A DNA stretch of 64,000 bases from Budorcas taxicolor (GCF_023091745.1 NC_068912.1:70915067-70979066); one strand, 5' to 3'; counted from the first letter of the stretch, positions 23,560 to 35,730 are shown. Notes: generated from the letters alone by a model not told the origin. Numbers and translations: made by a program.

Positions 23560-24718
23560 GCACCTCAAGCCCATGACCAAACGTAGCCTCATCTCTTCCT
23601 CCATGCCACCAGTACTGCTCTTCCCAAGGTCCCACCATCCAAGGCAGACCCCAAGACATCATTCTGGACCCAGCTTTTCCACTGATGCCTCTCTTTTCCT
23701 CGCATCTAGAAATCTATAGACCATTTCTGTTTAAAATCTATTTATTAAAGCAAAGTACATTTTGCCATCACTAGTTCAGACCCTCATCATCTTTGTCTTG
23801 GATATACTGCAACAAAGTCATTTAACTCCTCTCCTTCTAGCTTTTCTGTCTCTAAACCTGAGACATATTGATCTTTCCAAAGTAAAAATCTAGGCCCACT
23901 TAGCTAAAAAAAACAAACAATTAATACCTCCCCATTACTTTGAGATTAATATCTAAGCAATGTAGCACAGCACAGAAAGCCCTTTAAGATCTAGCTCCTC
24001 CTTCTGCCTCAGCTCTCCACCAGTATTTATTAATTACACTATTTTCCAGTCACACACAGACACTCTGAAGACAGTGTCCCTTTTATTCCTGGTGTATTCC
24101 AACCCACACCACCTACTTGTTTTGAGAAAGAATCCACCTGCAATTCAGGAGACACTGGTTCAATTCCTGGGTGGGGAAGATCCACTGGAGAAGGGATTGG
24201 CCACCCACTTCAGTATTCTTGGACTTCCCTTGTGCCTCAGCTGGTAAAGAATCCACCTGCAATGCGGCAGATCTGGGTTTGATCCCTGGATTGGGAAGAT
24301 CCCCTGGGAGAAAAGAAAGGCTACCCACTCCAGTATTCTGGCCTGGAGAATTCCATAGTCCATGGGGTCACAAAGAGTCAGACACAGCTGAGGGACTTTT
24401 GCTTTCACCCATATTCATAATTGAAAGATTGCATATGTATACCTTCCTTGGAAAGTTATCTTTCTCACTTTATTCTTCCTATTCCCATTCTGGGTCTAGA
24501 GTCTTTTCCATATGTGCATACAACTCTATAGATGGTTTTGATTATTTTTCGTCATATAGTGATGTATTTGTCCATTGACTTTCTTCCCTTAGGCTGTAAT
24601 GTTCTTGAGTTTGAGACCTGTCCTCTCATCATTTTCTCATCAGCAACCCACACAATGCCTGAAATCTAATGAGCACTTAGTAAATATTTGTTGAGCTGAG
24701 TCAGTAAGTATCCTGGAC
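23560..24718 (+). repeat. L2 LINE 3' region, sense, split by two SINE units
   Basis: The stretch follows the L2 3' part: 'tggatatactgcaacaaagt', 'agctcctccttctgcct', then 'cacttagtaaatatttgttg' at the end. The order is maintained across a SINE block at 24,119-24,405. It is about 0.9 kb without the SINEs, unusually long for an L2 remnant. Confidence 0.65.
24119..24405 (+). mobile_element. Two head-to-tail Bov-tA units
   Basis: A first unit (24,119-24,222) has a tRNA-like head ('gagaaagaatccacctgc') and stops at 'cagtattcttg'. A second unit begins at once with 'gacttcccttgtgcctcagc' and is complete to 'cacagctgagggactt', but lacks the 'catggacagaggagcc' stretch. This looks like a SINE inserted into, or recombined with, another. 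Confidence 0.8.
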
Positions 24719-24772
24719 ATTCGGAAGAGTGAGCAGTTACCTTAGATATAATGACTTACTCATGGAAATAAG

Positions 24773-25073
24773 TAGGAGATCAGTCCTGAATGTTCATTGG
24801 AAGGCTGGAGGTGAAGCTGAAACTCCAACACTTTGGCCACTTGATATGAAGAGCTGACTCATTTGAAAAGACCCTGATGCTGGGAAAGATTGAAGGCAGG
24901 AGAAGAAGGGGATGACAGAGGATGAGCTGGTTGGATGGCATCACTGACTCAATGGACATGAGCTTGAGTAAACTCCAGGAGTTGGTGATGGACAGGGAGT
25001 CCTGGCACGCTGTAGTCCATGGGGTCACAAAGAGTTGGACATGACTGAGCGACTGAACTGAATTGAAATGAAC
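24773..25073 (+). mobile_element. BovB 3' end, sense, perfect TSD
   Basis: This is the last ~300 bases of BovB. The 10-bp repeat tggaaataag flanks it at 24763-24772 and 25074-25083. The tail reads 'actgaactgaattgaaatga'. It holds only C-terminal and 3' sequence. Confidence 0.92.
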
Positions 25074-25349
25074 TGGAAATAAGACCAGATAAGATGCAAA
25101 AGACCCAGCAGACATTGTCTGTAAGGCATAGAAGCTGCTCAATTAATGCTAATTCCCTTTCCCTAGAATTATCTATTAAAAATTGATTGCAATTCATTCT
25201 ACATGAATGAAGATGGAAAAGAAGAATTTTATAAATTAGTGACTGTATCAGTCAGCTTCAAAAGGTATTTTTGGGAGTAGAGGGAATTTAGAGAGTAAAG
25301 AATATATGAGGAGGTGAGGAAAGGAAGGCCTGAAAATGGAACTGGAGGA
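25074..25349. other. Unique DNA
   Basis: Nothing is recognised beyond the TSD copy of the preceding BovB. Confidence 0.4.
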
Positions 25350-25563
25350 TTGTGTGTGTGCTAAATTACTTAAGTCATGTCTGACTGTTTGTGACCCCAG
25401 AGGAGATGCCAGGCTCCTCTGTCCATGGACTTCTCCAGGCAAAAATACTGAAGTGGGTTGCCATGCCCTCCTCCAGTGGATCTTCCCAATCCAGTGATCA
25501 AACTTACATCTCTTAGGACTCCTGCATTGACAGGCAGGTTTTTTACTACTAGTGCCACCTGGG
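25350..25563 (-). mobile_element. Bov-tA SINE, antisense
   Basis: It reads 'gtgctaaattacttaagtca' through 'ttgccatgccctcctccag' to 'agtgccacctggga', the reverse complement of Bov-tA with its tRNA-like head at the right end. It is diverged, and no clear TSD is seen. Confidence 0.85.
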
Positions 25564-25668
25564 ATTAGACAGCTAGTCACTGACTATTGCCAGAAGCATG
25601 GCTGGAGAGGCTTGGGCCCACACAGAAGTTCAAGAAGATGCAGTGCCTTGTGCCTTGTGGTGGTGCTG

Positions 25669-25682
25669 GTGTCATCTAGTGG
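25669..25682 (-). promoter_or_regulatory. CTCF-like motif, one mismatch
   Basis: The + strand gtgtcatctagtgg is, on the minus strand, ccactagatgacac. It differs at one position from the CTCF core CCASYAGRKGGCRS. Motif only; occupancy is unknown. Confidence 0.25.
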
Positions 25683-25829
25683 GTTCAGCACAGGAATAAA
25701 GTGCAAAGGAAATGGGAGGAGATAATGAAACATTAGTTGAGATCAGAGAGTAAAGCAGGGAAAAATTGTTGAGAAAATTAGATTGGCCAGGTAAAGAAGC
25801 CTGAGAGGCTGTGGGGGAAACGGGGAAAG

Positions 25830-26040
25830 TTTGGAGTTAGAATAACGTGTTATCAATCCAGACTCTCCCATTATTAGCTATATGATCTGTCTAAATATTT
25901 AATTTCTCCAAGTCTCAGTAACCTAATATGGAAAATGGGGATAAACCTTGTAGGCAAAGTTGTCATGAGGATTAAGTGAAATGATATATGTAAAACTCCT
26001 GGGCTTGACACTTATTAGACACCCTGTAAAATTTAACTAC
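25830..26040 (+). repeat. MIR SINE, nearly complete
   Basis: In order it shows 'gttagaataacgtg', 'attagctatatgatctgtct', 'tctccaagtctcagtaacct', 'atatggaaaatggggataa' and 'catgaggattaagtgaaatg', which follow the MIR consensus from tRNA-like part to tail. Ancient. Confidence 0.7.
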
Positions 26041-27849
26041 CATGGTATCTTTGTAGATCCTTAGGTCTTTCATGGCCATTTTGATATCTGTTGTTCTTAA
26101 TAGTATTAGCAGTGGAATCCCGATGAACTTTCAGCAAAGAATTGGAGACATTCATCTATGACACTTGAGCTGGTACTTGAAATATTGCTCTTTAAATATC
26201 TGTAATGTGTTTTTCTAGTGTATCTTACATTTCCAAGAGAGTATATTAAATGAATTTCATTAGATTACATCATCATTGAGGGCAGAAGCTAAGGGTCCAT
26301 CTACTTATAACTTTCCATAGTACTTACTGCAATCTGGTATCCTGCACAGAGTTGACAGCTGATGAATGTTGTGAACAGCAACAACTGTATCAATTCCTGC
26401 CTCATACTACCTATAAGCTTCCCAAACTTGAAATGAGAAAAAAAAAAAAAAGCAGGGGGAAAGAAAAAACATCTTATGTGTTGAAATGAATTGACCAACT
26501 ATGCAAAGTAGCTAAAACAGATGAACAATATGAAATAAATTTTGTATAAATTCAAATGTGAAAAGGCAATACTAGAATAAACATAAAATAACTTGTATTG
26601 TTTGATTTTAACCCTAGCTGAATGGCTACAATAGAAATTATCACAAGAACATTTTTGAGATGACCTCGTACTTGAAGTTATAAAAGTATCCATGGAAATT
26701 TTCATTTTCAGAAGGTCATAGTAGTACATTTTTCATACTGTGAAAAAATCAACAATCTTATTGTTAAAAGTAAATCTGCAAGACTTAGATAATGATCTGT
26801 TTTCTGGTCAATTGTTTTCTCTCCATTGTGTGCAAAACTAGATCATTCAGAGGGCTCTCATTTGTCTTGAGCTTTATGGCATAATTTGCCAAATACCCAC
26901 AGAGGCGTTAGCCCAGAATTCCAATTGATTTCCAAATGAAAATGTGTAGGCATATTTAAAATAGAAACCAACAGCACAGTGATATATAGGTTTAATTTTT
27001 TTCTCGATTTTAATGATGTGAAAAATTCTTCTAGGAACAAAGAATTGATTGTGTGAACATTGTGTAAAAATAGAGCAAGAAGATAATTGGACTCTGCAGC
27101 AATTAAAATCAGATTAGTCACTACTACAGTGTACTGTATCATCCTTACAATATCTTTTTGTTCCTTTATTAAGTGAGTAAATATGGGCACATATCAGTGA
27201 TCCTTCTTGGTCATTTCTGTTATCTTGAATTGCAGTTAACTTACTTTAACCCTGGCATATCTTTATTGAACCAGTAAGCTAGTAGCTCTTACAGATTTTA
27301 TTTACCCTTTTAGGTGATAGGACTATCTATTAACATATTAGAGTCAAGACAATAGAGAAGGAATAGATTTACTTTCTGAGAAAGCAACAAAGAGGAGATA
27401 CAACATGAGGATATTAATAAATGTCCACTGACAGATGAATAGGTAGAACAAAACAACCAAAAAAATTAAAAAAGAAAACTTAAAAAATACTTTTTAATCT
27501 AACTCTAAAATTTTTGGCTACTTTAAAAGTCATTTTTAAATTAAAATCAAATCCCAGCTTTCATGGGATCTGTTCAGCAGAGCATGTGGCACAGGCCCAG
27601 GGCAGCAGTGAGATTCTCTGTTGCTATAAGGAATATGACATGGTATTCAGTGAACATTCCTCTTCAGCAGACCTCTTTCCTCCCTTTATCTCTGAACTTT
27701 GCAACTCAGAGTTAAATTAAAAGTGAAATTTCATTTTTTGTTTCATTTTAGATATTAATCACCATTAACAGTGGAAGAATAAAAGCATGATAGATAAGAT
27801 TATGGGTTCAATCCTGGGTTGACTATTGGCTGAGAATATCCTCCAGCAC
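26041..27849. other. Unique DNA, no gene seen
   Basis: No repeat of note is seen except a 14-base A-run near 26,440-26,453 and a short L1-like word at 27,410-27,450. The frames at 26858-27190 (110 residues) and 27514-27720 have no recognisable domain. Confidence 0.4.
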
Positions 27850-27970
27850 TTTCAGATTACACATATAAGTGGTATCATTGGTCTTTGTCTGACTTACTTC
27901 ACTCAGAATGATAATCTCTAAGTCCATCCATGTTGCTGCAAATAGCATTTTTTCATTCTTTCTTTATGAC
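27850..27970 (-). mobile_element. Old L1 ORF2 3' fragment, antisense
   Basis: 'tctgacttacttcactcaga' and 'aagtccatccatgttgctgc' are the reverse complement of the end of L1 ORF2/3' UTR. Only about 120 bases remain. Confidence 0.65.
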
Positions 27971-28297
27971 TAAGATTTTAAATCCAGAGCTGGAGCTTCA
28001 TGTACCCAAGTTATCAGCCTATGGTCCACTACAAAGTTCAGCTCTAGAGGCTCCTTGGGACTATTGTTTTCACATTGTTGTAGGATCTGGTCCTAGAAGA
28101 TGTGTTGAGAGGATTCTTTCTCAGGCAAGATACAAATGCGTGCAGAATGCAAGCTGTTCATTCAGGCTTTGCCGTCCTTTCTTGGCCCTGGGAGTACATT
28201 TAGAGGTATACCTTCTACTATTGTTATTCAGAAAAAAAAGGTGTGGTACTTCCACACAGGTTATACTCAATAACGTTTTGTTAAATGGAATTACCTC
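27971..28297. other. Unclassified sequence
   Basis: The region is less AT-rich than its surroundings. A 126-residue open frame (27930-28310) crosses it, but its start lies in the L1 fragment and I recognise no domain. It could be an old LTR remnant or unique DNA. Confidence 0.3.
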
Positions 28298-28550
28298 TGG
28301 TGACCTTTAAATGTTACTTCCTTAGAGGATAATTCCCTCTCACACTCAGTCAAGTCCTTGTTTTGTGTTATCATAGCACCCTTTATTTCCTCATAGACTT
28401 TGTATAGCATTAATTAATTGATTAATTAATTGTCATCACTTAATATATATTCTTCTGAAGATTCAGGCAGTTATTGTACCTGTCTTACTGACCGCTGTTC
28501 CTACACTTGTTGCACTCAAGATATTTTATAAATCAGTGAAAAATGCTTAA
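28298..28550 (+). repeat. L2 LINE 3' fragment, sense
   Basis: 'gacctttaaatgttacttcc', 'ttatcatagcaccctttatt' and the terminal word order match L2. An AT-rich (TTAA)-type expansion sits at 28,408-28,432. Confidence 0.6.
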
Positions 28551-28665
28551 ACAGTTACTGCCTCATTCTGCAGTTACAGAAACTAAATTTTATTCCTCTG
28601 TCCTATGCAGCCTGTTCACTTACTCCATTTATATCTCATAATATGTTAAGTCTCTGTGTATGTAT

Positions 28666-28894
28666 AGTGCGTGCATGCTAAATCACTTCTATATAGTGTC
28701 CAGCTCTTTGTGACCCCATAGACTGTAGCCCACCAGGCTCCTCTATCCATGGGATTCTCCAGGCAAGAATACTGGAGTGGGTAGCCATTCACTTCTCCAG
28801 GGAATCTTCCCAATCCATGGACTGAACCCATGTCGCTTATATCTATGTGCATTGGCAGGTGGATTCTTTACCACTAGTGCTACCTGGGACACCC
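28666..28894 (-). mobile_element. Bov-tA SINE, antisense, 10-bp TSD
   Basis: This is a full antisense Bov-tA flanked by gtgtatgtat at 28656-28665 and 28895-28904. The right end 'accactagtgctacctggga' is the reverse of the tRNA-like head. Confidence 0.92.
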
Positions 28895-28904
28895 GTGTAT
28901 GTAT

Positions 28905-30452
28905 TACTTGCACCCGATAGGGCAAACTTTGGCCTGCATTTTATTCAATCCAATTATCCCCTCTTCCACTGCTTTAAAGGAGTGTTTTGAGAGTTAATAA
29001 TGTAATTACCATATTTTTCAGATTCCTCTTTTCTTTCTTTCCTCTTTTGCTACTCACCTTTTGGTCATTTCCCTGATAATTAATCCTTTAATTTGAATTT
29101 GCTTTATGAAATATGTTATTTGCGGTTTAGGCAAGGAAGTGATTTGTAAATCTAGCTATCTTTGCTATTTTCTATACTCTGCTCTCTTAGATAATAAAAA
29201 ACTGAGTGTACATCATGACTTTTCTTAGATTAAATTGAAAAGCTATAAATGCAACCTTAAGAGATATTTGATTCCTTTAGTTAGATCAATATTTTTATGG
29301 CTGTTATTGTTCTATCTCTATATTAGAAACCAAAATCTAAGAAACTTTTTGAGAGAAAAATAATTAGCTTTAGTAGTGTATAAAGTGGTATAGTAGATAA
29401 TAAGTTACTTAGAATTCTATTGAATTTTTCATATAGTTTAATCACAGAATAAAAAGTATTTTACTAATTATGTTACCTTAAATAAAATCTGCTCTCATCC
29501 ATCCTTCCTAAAATAGAAGAACAAGTTTCTCTCTGTTTTCTGTGGAGAATCAAATGGAGAAATACATTCCTTTAAAAAGCTGAGTTGTTCTAAACAGGAG
29601 TTTCTTTATCTTTGTTATCTTTCTACATGGTACAAAAAATTGGCTTGTCCCTAAGCAATCATGTTGTAATTAGTCAATAATGACAGTAAACAAGAGTCCT
29701 ACTCTCACTCCAATATTTCATTCCTCCAACAAAATGATTTGCAGAGTTAGTTTAATGGATTGCTGTCACCAGATTAATGGCCTCTCTTTGAAACTATGTC
29801 AACCTCTTGACTGGACATGCTTTTGATAGGTGTCCCAGCATATAGTTATAAGAAACAACCTATTAGCTTGTAACAAAGTTGTAGTTTTCTGAAGCATTCA
29901 AAATGTGTACTTTGTTTGCACTAATACACCAAATTATCATATGTGTGCTTCTTTATTTTACAAAAAAAAAAAAAAAAAAGAAATGCAAGATTTTTCTTTC
30001 TTTTCAGTCTTGGAAGGTGAATGTACTTTGTGCAAAGTACTACACAGAGCTATGCATGATTCCCGTTTTGCAAGGTGGAGGATGAAATCCTTTAAAGTAT
30101 AGTATTTTTCTCTCCCTGTAAAAAAAAATTTACATTTTTCTTTCTGAGTGGCAGGTATTTGTGTCTGTGTGAATTACACTTGATTTGCAAAACAAAAGAG
30201 CTCTATTTTATGAACAAAAGCTTTACTTCTCTAGTCTTTTTTTTTTTTTTTAATATCTCCAAATACCTATTTTCTTTAAAAATCTCTTGCATGTTAAGCT
30301 CTTCAGTATTCTGAAGCAAAGCACTGGAGGATTTCTTGTGCTGGGATGGCTTACTCTGTAAGAGAGACATATGTTTTAGCCATGCATCTTGGCATGCAAA
30401 TTGTTCAAGTCTGGCCACCTTAACGCAAACTACTTTGGGGAATATAAAATCC
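28905..30452. other. Unique AT-rich DNA
   Basis: An A-run at about 29,961-29,978 and a T-run at about 30,238-30,252 are present. No gene or repeat family is recognised; the short frames lack motifs. Confidence 0.45.
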
Positions 30453-30463
30453 TTTGGGGAAAT

Positions 30464-32872
30464 GAAGTACTTTTCATCTTAGGGGACTGGAATGCAAAAC
30501 TGGAAGTCAAGAGATACCTGGAGTAACAGGCAAATTTGGCCTTGGAGTACAAAATGAAGCAGGGCAAAGACTAACAGAGTTTTGCTAAGAGAAATCAGTA
30601 GTCCTAGCAAACACCCTCTTCCAACAAGACAAGAGAAGACTCTATGCATGGACATCACCAGATGGTCTATACCAAAACCAGATTGATTATATTCCTTGTA
30701 GCCGAAGATAGAGAAGCTCTATAGTCAGCAAAAACAAGACGAGGAGCTGACTGTGGCTCAGATCATGAACTGCCAAACTCAGACTTAAATTGAAGAAAGT
30801 AGGGAAAACCACTAGACCATTCAGGTATGACCTAAATCAGATCCCTTACAATAATACAGTGGAAGTGACAAACAGATTCAAGAGATTAGATCTTATAGAC
30901 AGAGTGCTAGAAGAACTATGAACAGAGATTCATGACATTGTACAGAAGGCAGTGTTCAAGACCATCCCAAGAAAAAGAAAGGCAAAACAGTTGTCTGAGG
31001 AGGCCTTACAAATAGATATGAAAAGAAGAGATGCTAAAGACAAAGAAGAAAAGGAAAGATATACCCATTTGAATGAAGAATTCCAAAGAATAGCAAGGAG
31101 AGATAAGAAACCCTTCCCAGTGATCAGTGCAAAGAAATAGAGGAAAACAATAGAGTGGAAAAGACTAGAGATCTCTTCAAGAAAATTAAAGACACCAAGG
31201 GAACATTTCATGCAAAGATGGGCTCGATAAAGGACAGAAACGGTATGGACCTAACAGAAGCAAAAGATACTAAGAAGAGGTGGCAAGAATACACAGAAGA
31301 ACTATACAAAAAAGATCTTATCCAGATAATCACGATGGTGTGATCACTCACCTAGAGCCATCCATCCTAGAGTACCAAGTCAGGTGGGCCATAGGAAGCA
31401 TTACTATGAACAAAGCTAGTGGAGGAGATGGAATTCCAGCTGAACTATTTCAAACCCTAAAAGATGATGCTGTTTAAGTGCTGCACTCAGTAAGTCAGCA
31501 AGTTTGGAAAACTCAGCAATGGCCACAGGATTGAAAAATGTCCGTTTTCATTCTACTCCCAAAGAAAGGCAATGCCAAAGAATGTTAAACTACAGCACAA
31601 TTGCACTCATCTCAGGCTAGCAAAGTAATGCTCAAAATTATCCAAGCCTGACTTCAACAGTCTGTGAACCATGAACTTCCATATGTTCAAGCTGGATTTA
31701 GAAAAAGAGGAGGAACCAGAGATCAAATTGCCAACATCCATTGGATCATAGAAAAAACAAGAGAATTCCAGAAAAATATCTACTTCTGCTTTATTGATTA
31801 CACCAAAGCCTTTGACTGTGTAGATCACAACAAACTGGAAAATTCTTAAAGAGATGGGAATACCATACAACCTTACCTGCCTCTTGAGAAATCTGTATGC
31901 AAGTCAAGAAGTAACAGTTAGAAATGGACATGGAAGAACAGACTGGTTCCAAATTGGGAAAGGAGTATGTCAAGGCTGTATATTGTCAATCTGCTTATTT
32001 AACTTACATGCAGAGTACATCATGAGAAATGCTGAGCTGGATGAATCACAAGCTGGAATCAAGATTGCCAGGAGAAATATCAATTATCTCAGATACACAG
32101 ATGACACCACTCTTATGGCAGAAAGTGAAGAAGAATTAAAGAGCCTCTTGATGAAAGTGAAAGAGGAAAGTGAAAAAGCTGGCTTAAAGCTCAACATTCT
32201 AAAAACGGAGATCATGGCATCTGGTCCCATCACTTCATGGCAAATAAACGGGGAAACAATGTAAACGTGTCAGACTTTATTTTGGGGGGCTCCAAAATTA
32301 CTGCAGATGGTGACTGCAGCCATGAAATTAGAAGACACTTGCTGCTTGGAAGAAAAGCTATGAGCAACCTAGACAGCATATTAAAAAGCAGAGACACTAC
32401 TTTGTCAACAAAGGTCTGACTAGTCAAAGGTATGGTTTTTCCAATAGTCATGTATGGATGTGATAGTTGGGCTATAAAGCAAGCTGAGTGCTGAAGAACT
32501 GATGCTTCTGAACTGTGGTGGTGGAGTAGACTCCTGAGAGTCCCTTGGACTGCAAGGAGATCCAACCAGTCAATCCTAAAGGAAATCAATCCTGAATATT
32601 CATTGGAAGGACTGATGCTGAAGCTGAAACTGCAATACTTTGACCACCTGATGCTAAGAACTGACTCATTGGAAAAGACCCTGATGTTGGAAAGATTGAA
32701 GGCAAGAAGAGAAGGGGACAAGAGAGGATGAGATGGTTGGATGGCATCACCAACTCGATGGGCGTGAGTTGAGCAAGCTCCAGGAGTTGGTGATTGACAG
32801 GGAAGCCTGGCATGCTGCAGTCCATGGAGTTGCAAATAGTCAGACAAGACTGAGTGACTGAACTGAACTGAA
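30464..32872 (+). mobile_element. BovB, sense, 5'-truncated in the endonuclease
   Basis: It begins inside the endonuclease region ('aggggactggaatgcaaaac') and runs to a short (gaact)n tail at 32,860-32,872. A probable imperfect TSD is tttggggaaat (30453-30463) against tttgggaaca (from 32874). It is about 2.4 kb, with several frame breaks. Confidence 0.9.
30952..32419 (+). pseudogene. BovB reverse transcriptase remnant
   Basis: The pieces at 30952-31140, 31155-31343, 31280-31477, 31664-31849, 31854-32264 and 32237-32419 together cover the RT and C-terminal part. Visible motifs are KASGGDGIPAELF, motif A (CFIDYTKAFDCVDHNKL) and motif B (QGCILSICLFNLHAEYIM). The catalytic box reads LRYTDDTTLMAES, with Thr where other copies have Ala. 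Frameshifts between pieces make it non-functional. Confidence 0.88.
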
Positions 32873-33079
32873 TTTTGGGAACATCAGCAACTAACTCTGT
32901 GAGTCCATCATGAATTTATCTTATATAGAATATTACTTCTTTGTGTCTGTTAACTTTAGAGCAATATTCCAGTATATTTAGATTAGTGAAATTTATTCTC
33001 CAAAAATGAGTTTGCTAGCAGAAAAAAGTACTGGCAGGAAGCAACATGTATCTTTTTTTCTGAATAATTTTGTGCTTTA

Positions 33080-33720
33080 CTAATTCACCCATTTAGGAAA
33101 ACTTTCCTGAATACTTAACTATGGGAAAGTACTGATAGGTGTTAGAATAGTGAACAAGTTAAGATACGATGCTAGCCCTCACAAAATTTAGAGAGGAGCT
33201 GAGTGATAAGTTCTACAACAGGGTTAAGTACTGAGTTTTCTGGTCATATGTGATGGCAGAGGAGGATAGCACGTGATCCAGCCTTTAGAAATTCAGGGAA
33301 GTTTTATGCAAGAATCAAGGGCTCAGCTGAGTTAGCCACATGAAGAGATGATGTAGAAAGTGTATTGCAAGCGGAAACAAAAGCAAGAGCAATGACCTGA
33401 AGGACAAAAATTGCAGAGTGAATTCAAATAATTGAAATTCATTTTTTTAAAAAATGCCTAACAGTTATTATTAGTGTTTGGAACCTATCCTAAGAGCAGT
33501 TAAGATAGGTAAGATATGTAAGATAATCTAGGATTTTGAGGATAGGAATGACATAATTAAATGAGCGATTTAGGAAGATCACTCAGGATTTAAAATGAAG
33601 AACGGGTCTGGCAGGGACAAGATTGGGGGCAGGAAGCCCATTAGGAGGTTGTTAAAAATAATCTTAAGTAGAAGATTCTGAGGCTTAAATTTAGGAAATG
33701 AACCTGGAGGTGAAGTAGGA
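33080..33720 (-). repeat. L2 LINE, long antisense fragment
   Basis: From left to right it follows the reverse complement of L2 for about 640 bases: 'actttcctgaatacttaact', 'agccctcacaaaatttagag', 'gagcaatgacctgaaggac', 'ggaatgacataattaaatg', 'gaagatcactcaggatt' and 'ttaggaggttgtt'. It is one of the best-preserved ancient repeats in the window. Confidence 0.7.
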
Positions 33721-34039
33721 GACAGTTAAAGAGACATAACAATTCCAATGTCTCTCTCTCCAACTCTACTTGTGTTTTGTGAATTAGCTAAAGGTTTTGC
33801 CTGTATCTCTACTAGTGACAGAATACTTAGACTTCTAGATGCCTTAGAACCCTCAATATTAGAAAATGTCACTTGGCTAGGAATTTTATGAGCTATTGCT
33901 GAAACAACTGTTGGATGAGAATGGACAGAAAATTTATTTGTGGGTATGAATGGTGTCATCTCTATCTTCCTCCAAAGATAACACAAAGGAAATCCTAGAA
34001 AGAAGGCTTTGACCTTTGACAATTAAAAGTTCAACGGAT
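33721..34039. other. Unique DNA
   Basis: A 98-residue minus-strand frame (33726-34022) has no recognisable domain. Nothing else is seen. Confidence 0.35.
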
Positions 34040-34220
34040 ACCAGAAGCAAAAACAATAATAACAAGTGGGGTGACATCACACTAAAAAGCTTCTGCACAA
34101 CGAAGGATCATCAGCAAAATGAAAAGACAACCAACTAAATGAAAGAGAATATTTATAAATCATATGTCTGAAAAGTCCTTAATATCTAAAATATATAAAG
34201 AGCTTATACAAAATTATAGC
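34040..34220 (+). mobile_element. Old L1 ORF2 fragment
   Basis: 'agcttctgcacaacgaagga' and 'tatataaagagcttatacaa' match the C-terminal part of L1 ORF2. No open frame remains. Confidence 0.7.
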
Positions 34221-34446
34221 CAGCTGGTTAACACCTGGGGTGGCCCTCTAGATGCATGAACTTGTGGGTACTGCCTGAACTGAAGCCTTCTAAAAGACTG
34301 TGCCCTTAACCTCTGGCATTTGGCTTACTTTGGGTAGTATAAATCATTCAGAATGTAAGATGAAAAGCATTATTAATAATAAAGATGGTCATAATATAAT
34401 CATGATCTTGTTTTTCTCAGGAAAATATAGTCTACTTTTAATAGAA

Positions 34447-34642
34447 TGGGGCTTCGCTAGTGGCTCAGAGGATAAAGAATCTGCCTGCAATGCAAGAGAC
34501 CAGGGTTCCATTCTTGGGTCAGGAAAATCCCTGGAGAAGGGAATGGCTACCCACTCCAGTATTGTTGCCTAGGAAATCCCAGGGACAGAGGAGCCGGGGG
34601 GGGCTAGTCCATAGAGTCTCAAGAGTTGGACACAATAGAGCA
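34447..34642 (+). mobile_element. Bov-tA SINE
   Basis: The complete order is seen: 'ggggcttcgctagtggctca', 'ctgcctgcaatgcaagagac', 'agaagggaatggctacccac' and an end near 'ggacacaatagagcag'. It contains a run of eight G at 34,596-34,603, not normal for the family. Confidence 0.88.
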
Positions 34643-35599
34643 GGTTTAAAATTCAAGAAGCAAACTTGCTAGAACAAGATATATTTTCTAAAATTCATCA
34701 TGATAGTGGGAGAATTTAATGTACTTATATTAACTAATAGCTCAGACAAAAAACTTAGTATGATATAAACATGAACACCATAATTAACAGTTAACAATTT
34801 TGATTTCTCTATCTACTTAGCACTCACAAACTAGAAAATGCACATTTTCAAGCATACATGAAATGTTTAAATATTGACTATGTGCTAGACCATGGAAGTC
34901 TCAACAGTTTTCTACCCCAAATGGTATTATCTTACATTTAACTCATGAAAAATTAAGGCTATGTCTTTTACTCTGTAGAACATACACATTTATCTGTGTG
35001 CTTTTTTAAAGAGGCATCCAGTACTATAAATGAAATTCCTTGAGACAATGGCACTCCTTTCTAATACATGTAACTGTAGGACATGTGCAGAACCAGGGAT
35101 CTGTTAAATTTTGGCTCCTGTGGCCTGCAGCTTGACTTTAGGAGTTCATTGTCAATGTGTGCATGTGTGTGTACCCATGTCCTTGCAATTTACTGCCTAA
35201 ATTTACCGTTCTCAACTCAATACTTTAGCTTGTTTGTATTTTTCCCTTGATTATGTAACTCTTGACCTATTTGGTAAGCGTGGCAATTTCAGTAATTAAT
35301 TATGTAGAAAGTCTCATCAATGATGCTGAACAGTTTAATGAACTTCAGTATGCACAAATGTATAATATTAACATATAGCCTGAGGGCAATGTTCTTTGTC
35401 TTTCTTTAACAGAGGTATAATTTGTTCTAAGACTGCTTCAATTGGTCTCACAGTGATTCAAAAAAATTAACTGCAAGATAAAATCCATTTGAAGATTGAA
35501 AAATGAAAAATTATTCTGAAATCATGATAAAACTCTTGAGCACCTCCCTTTCTTGAAAAAGGTCTTTTGACATACAATGCTGTACAGTACTTCCTATCA
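34643..35599. other. Unique DNA, no feature seen
   Basis: No gene or clear repeat is seen. A short alternating GT/GCAT stretch lies around 35,155-35,175. Confidence 0.4.
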
Positions 35600-35730
35600 C
35601 AGCTTCCCAAAGTTGAACGTGCATATACATTACCTAATGATCCTGTGAAAATGCAGATTCTTGTCAAGTGGGTAAATAGAGAAACCTAAGATTCATTTCT
35701 AACAAGTTTCCAAATGATATTGGTATTGCT
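35600..35730 (+). repeat. MER5A-type hAT DNA transposon remnant
   Basis: 'aagttgaacgtgcatataca', 'gtgaaaatgcagattctt' and 'catttctaacaagtttccaa' are the diagnostic order of MER5A, a non-autonomous hAT-Charlie element. The termini are decayed. Confidence 0.6.

Noticed and set aside
24171..24578. 135-residue frame
   Set aside because: It arises from Bov-tA SINE sequence, which is commonly open in several frames.
26858..27190. 110-residue minus-strand frame
   Set aside because: No motif or homology is recognised, and its length is compatible with chance in AT-rich DNA.
27930..28310. 126-residue frame as a possible novel small protein
   Set aside because: Its start codon lies in an antisense L1 fragment and its end in an L2 fragment; no signal peptide, domain or splice context is visible.
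32230..32847. 205-residue minus-strand frame
   Set aside because: It is the antisense shadow of the BovB C-terminal region, which often stays open in antisense.
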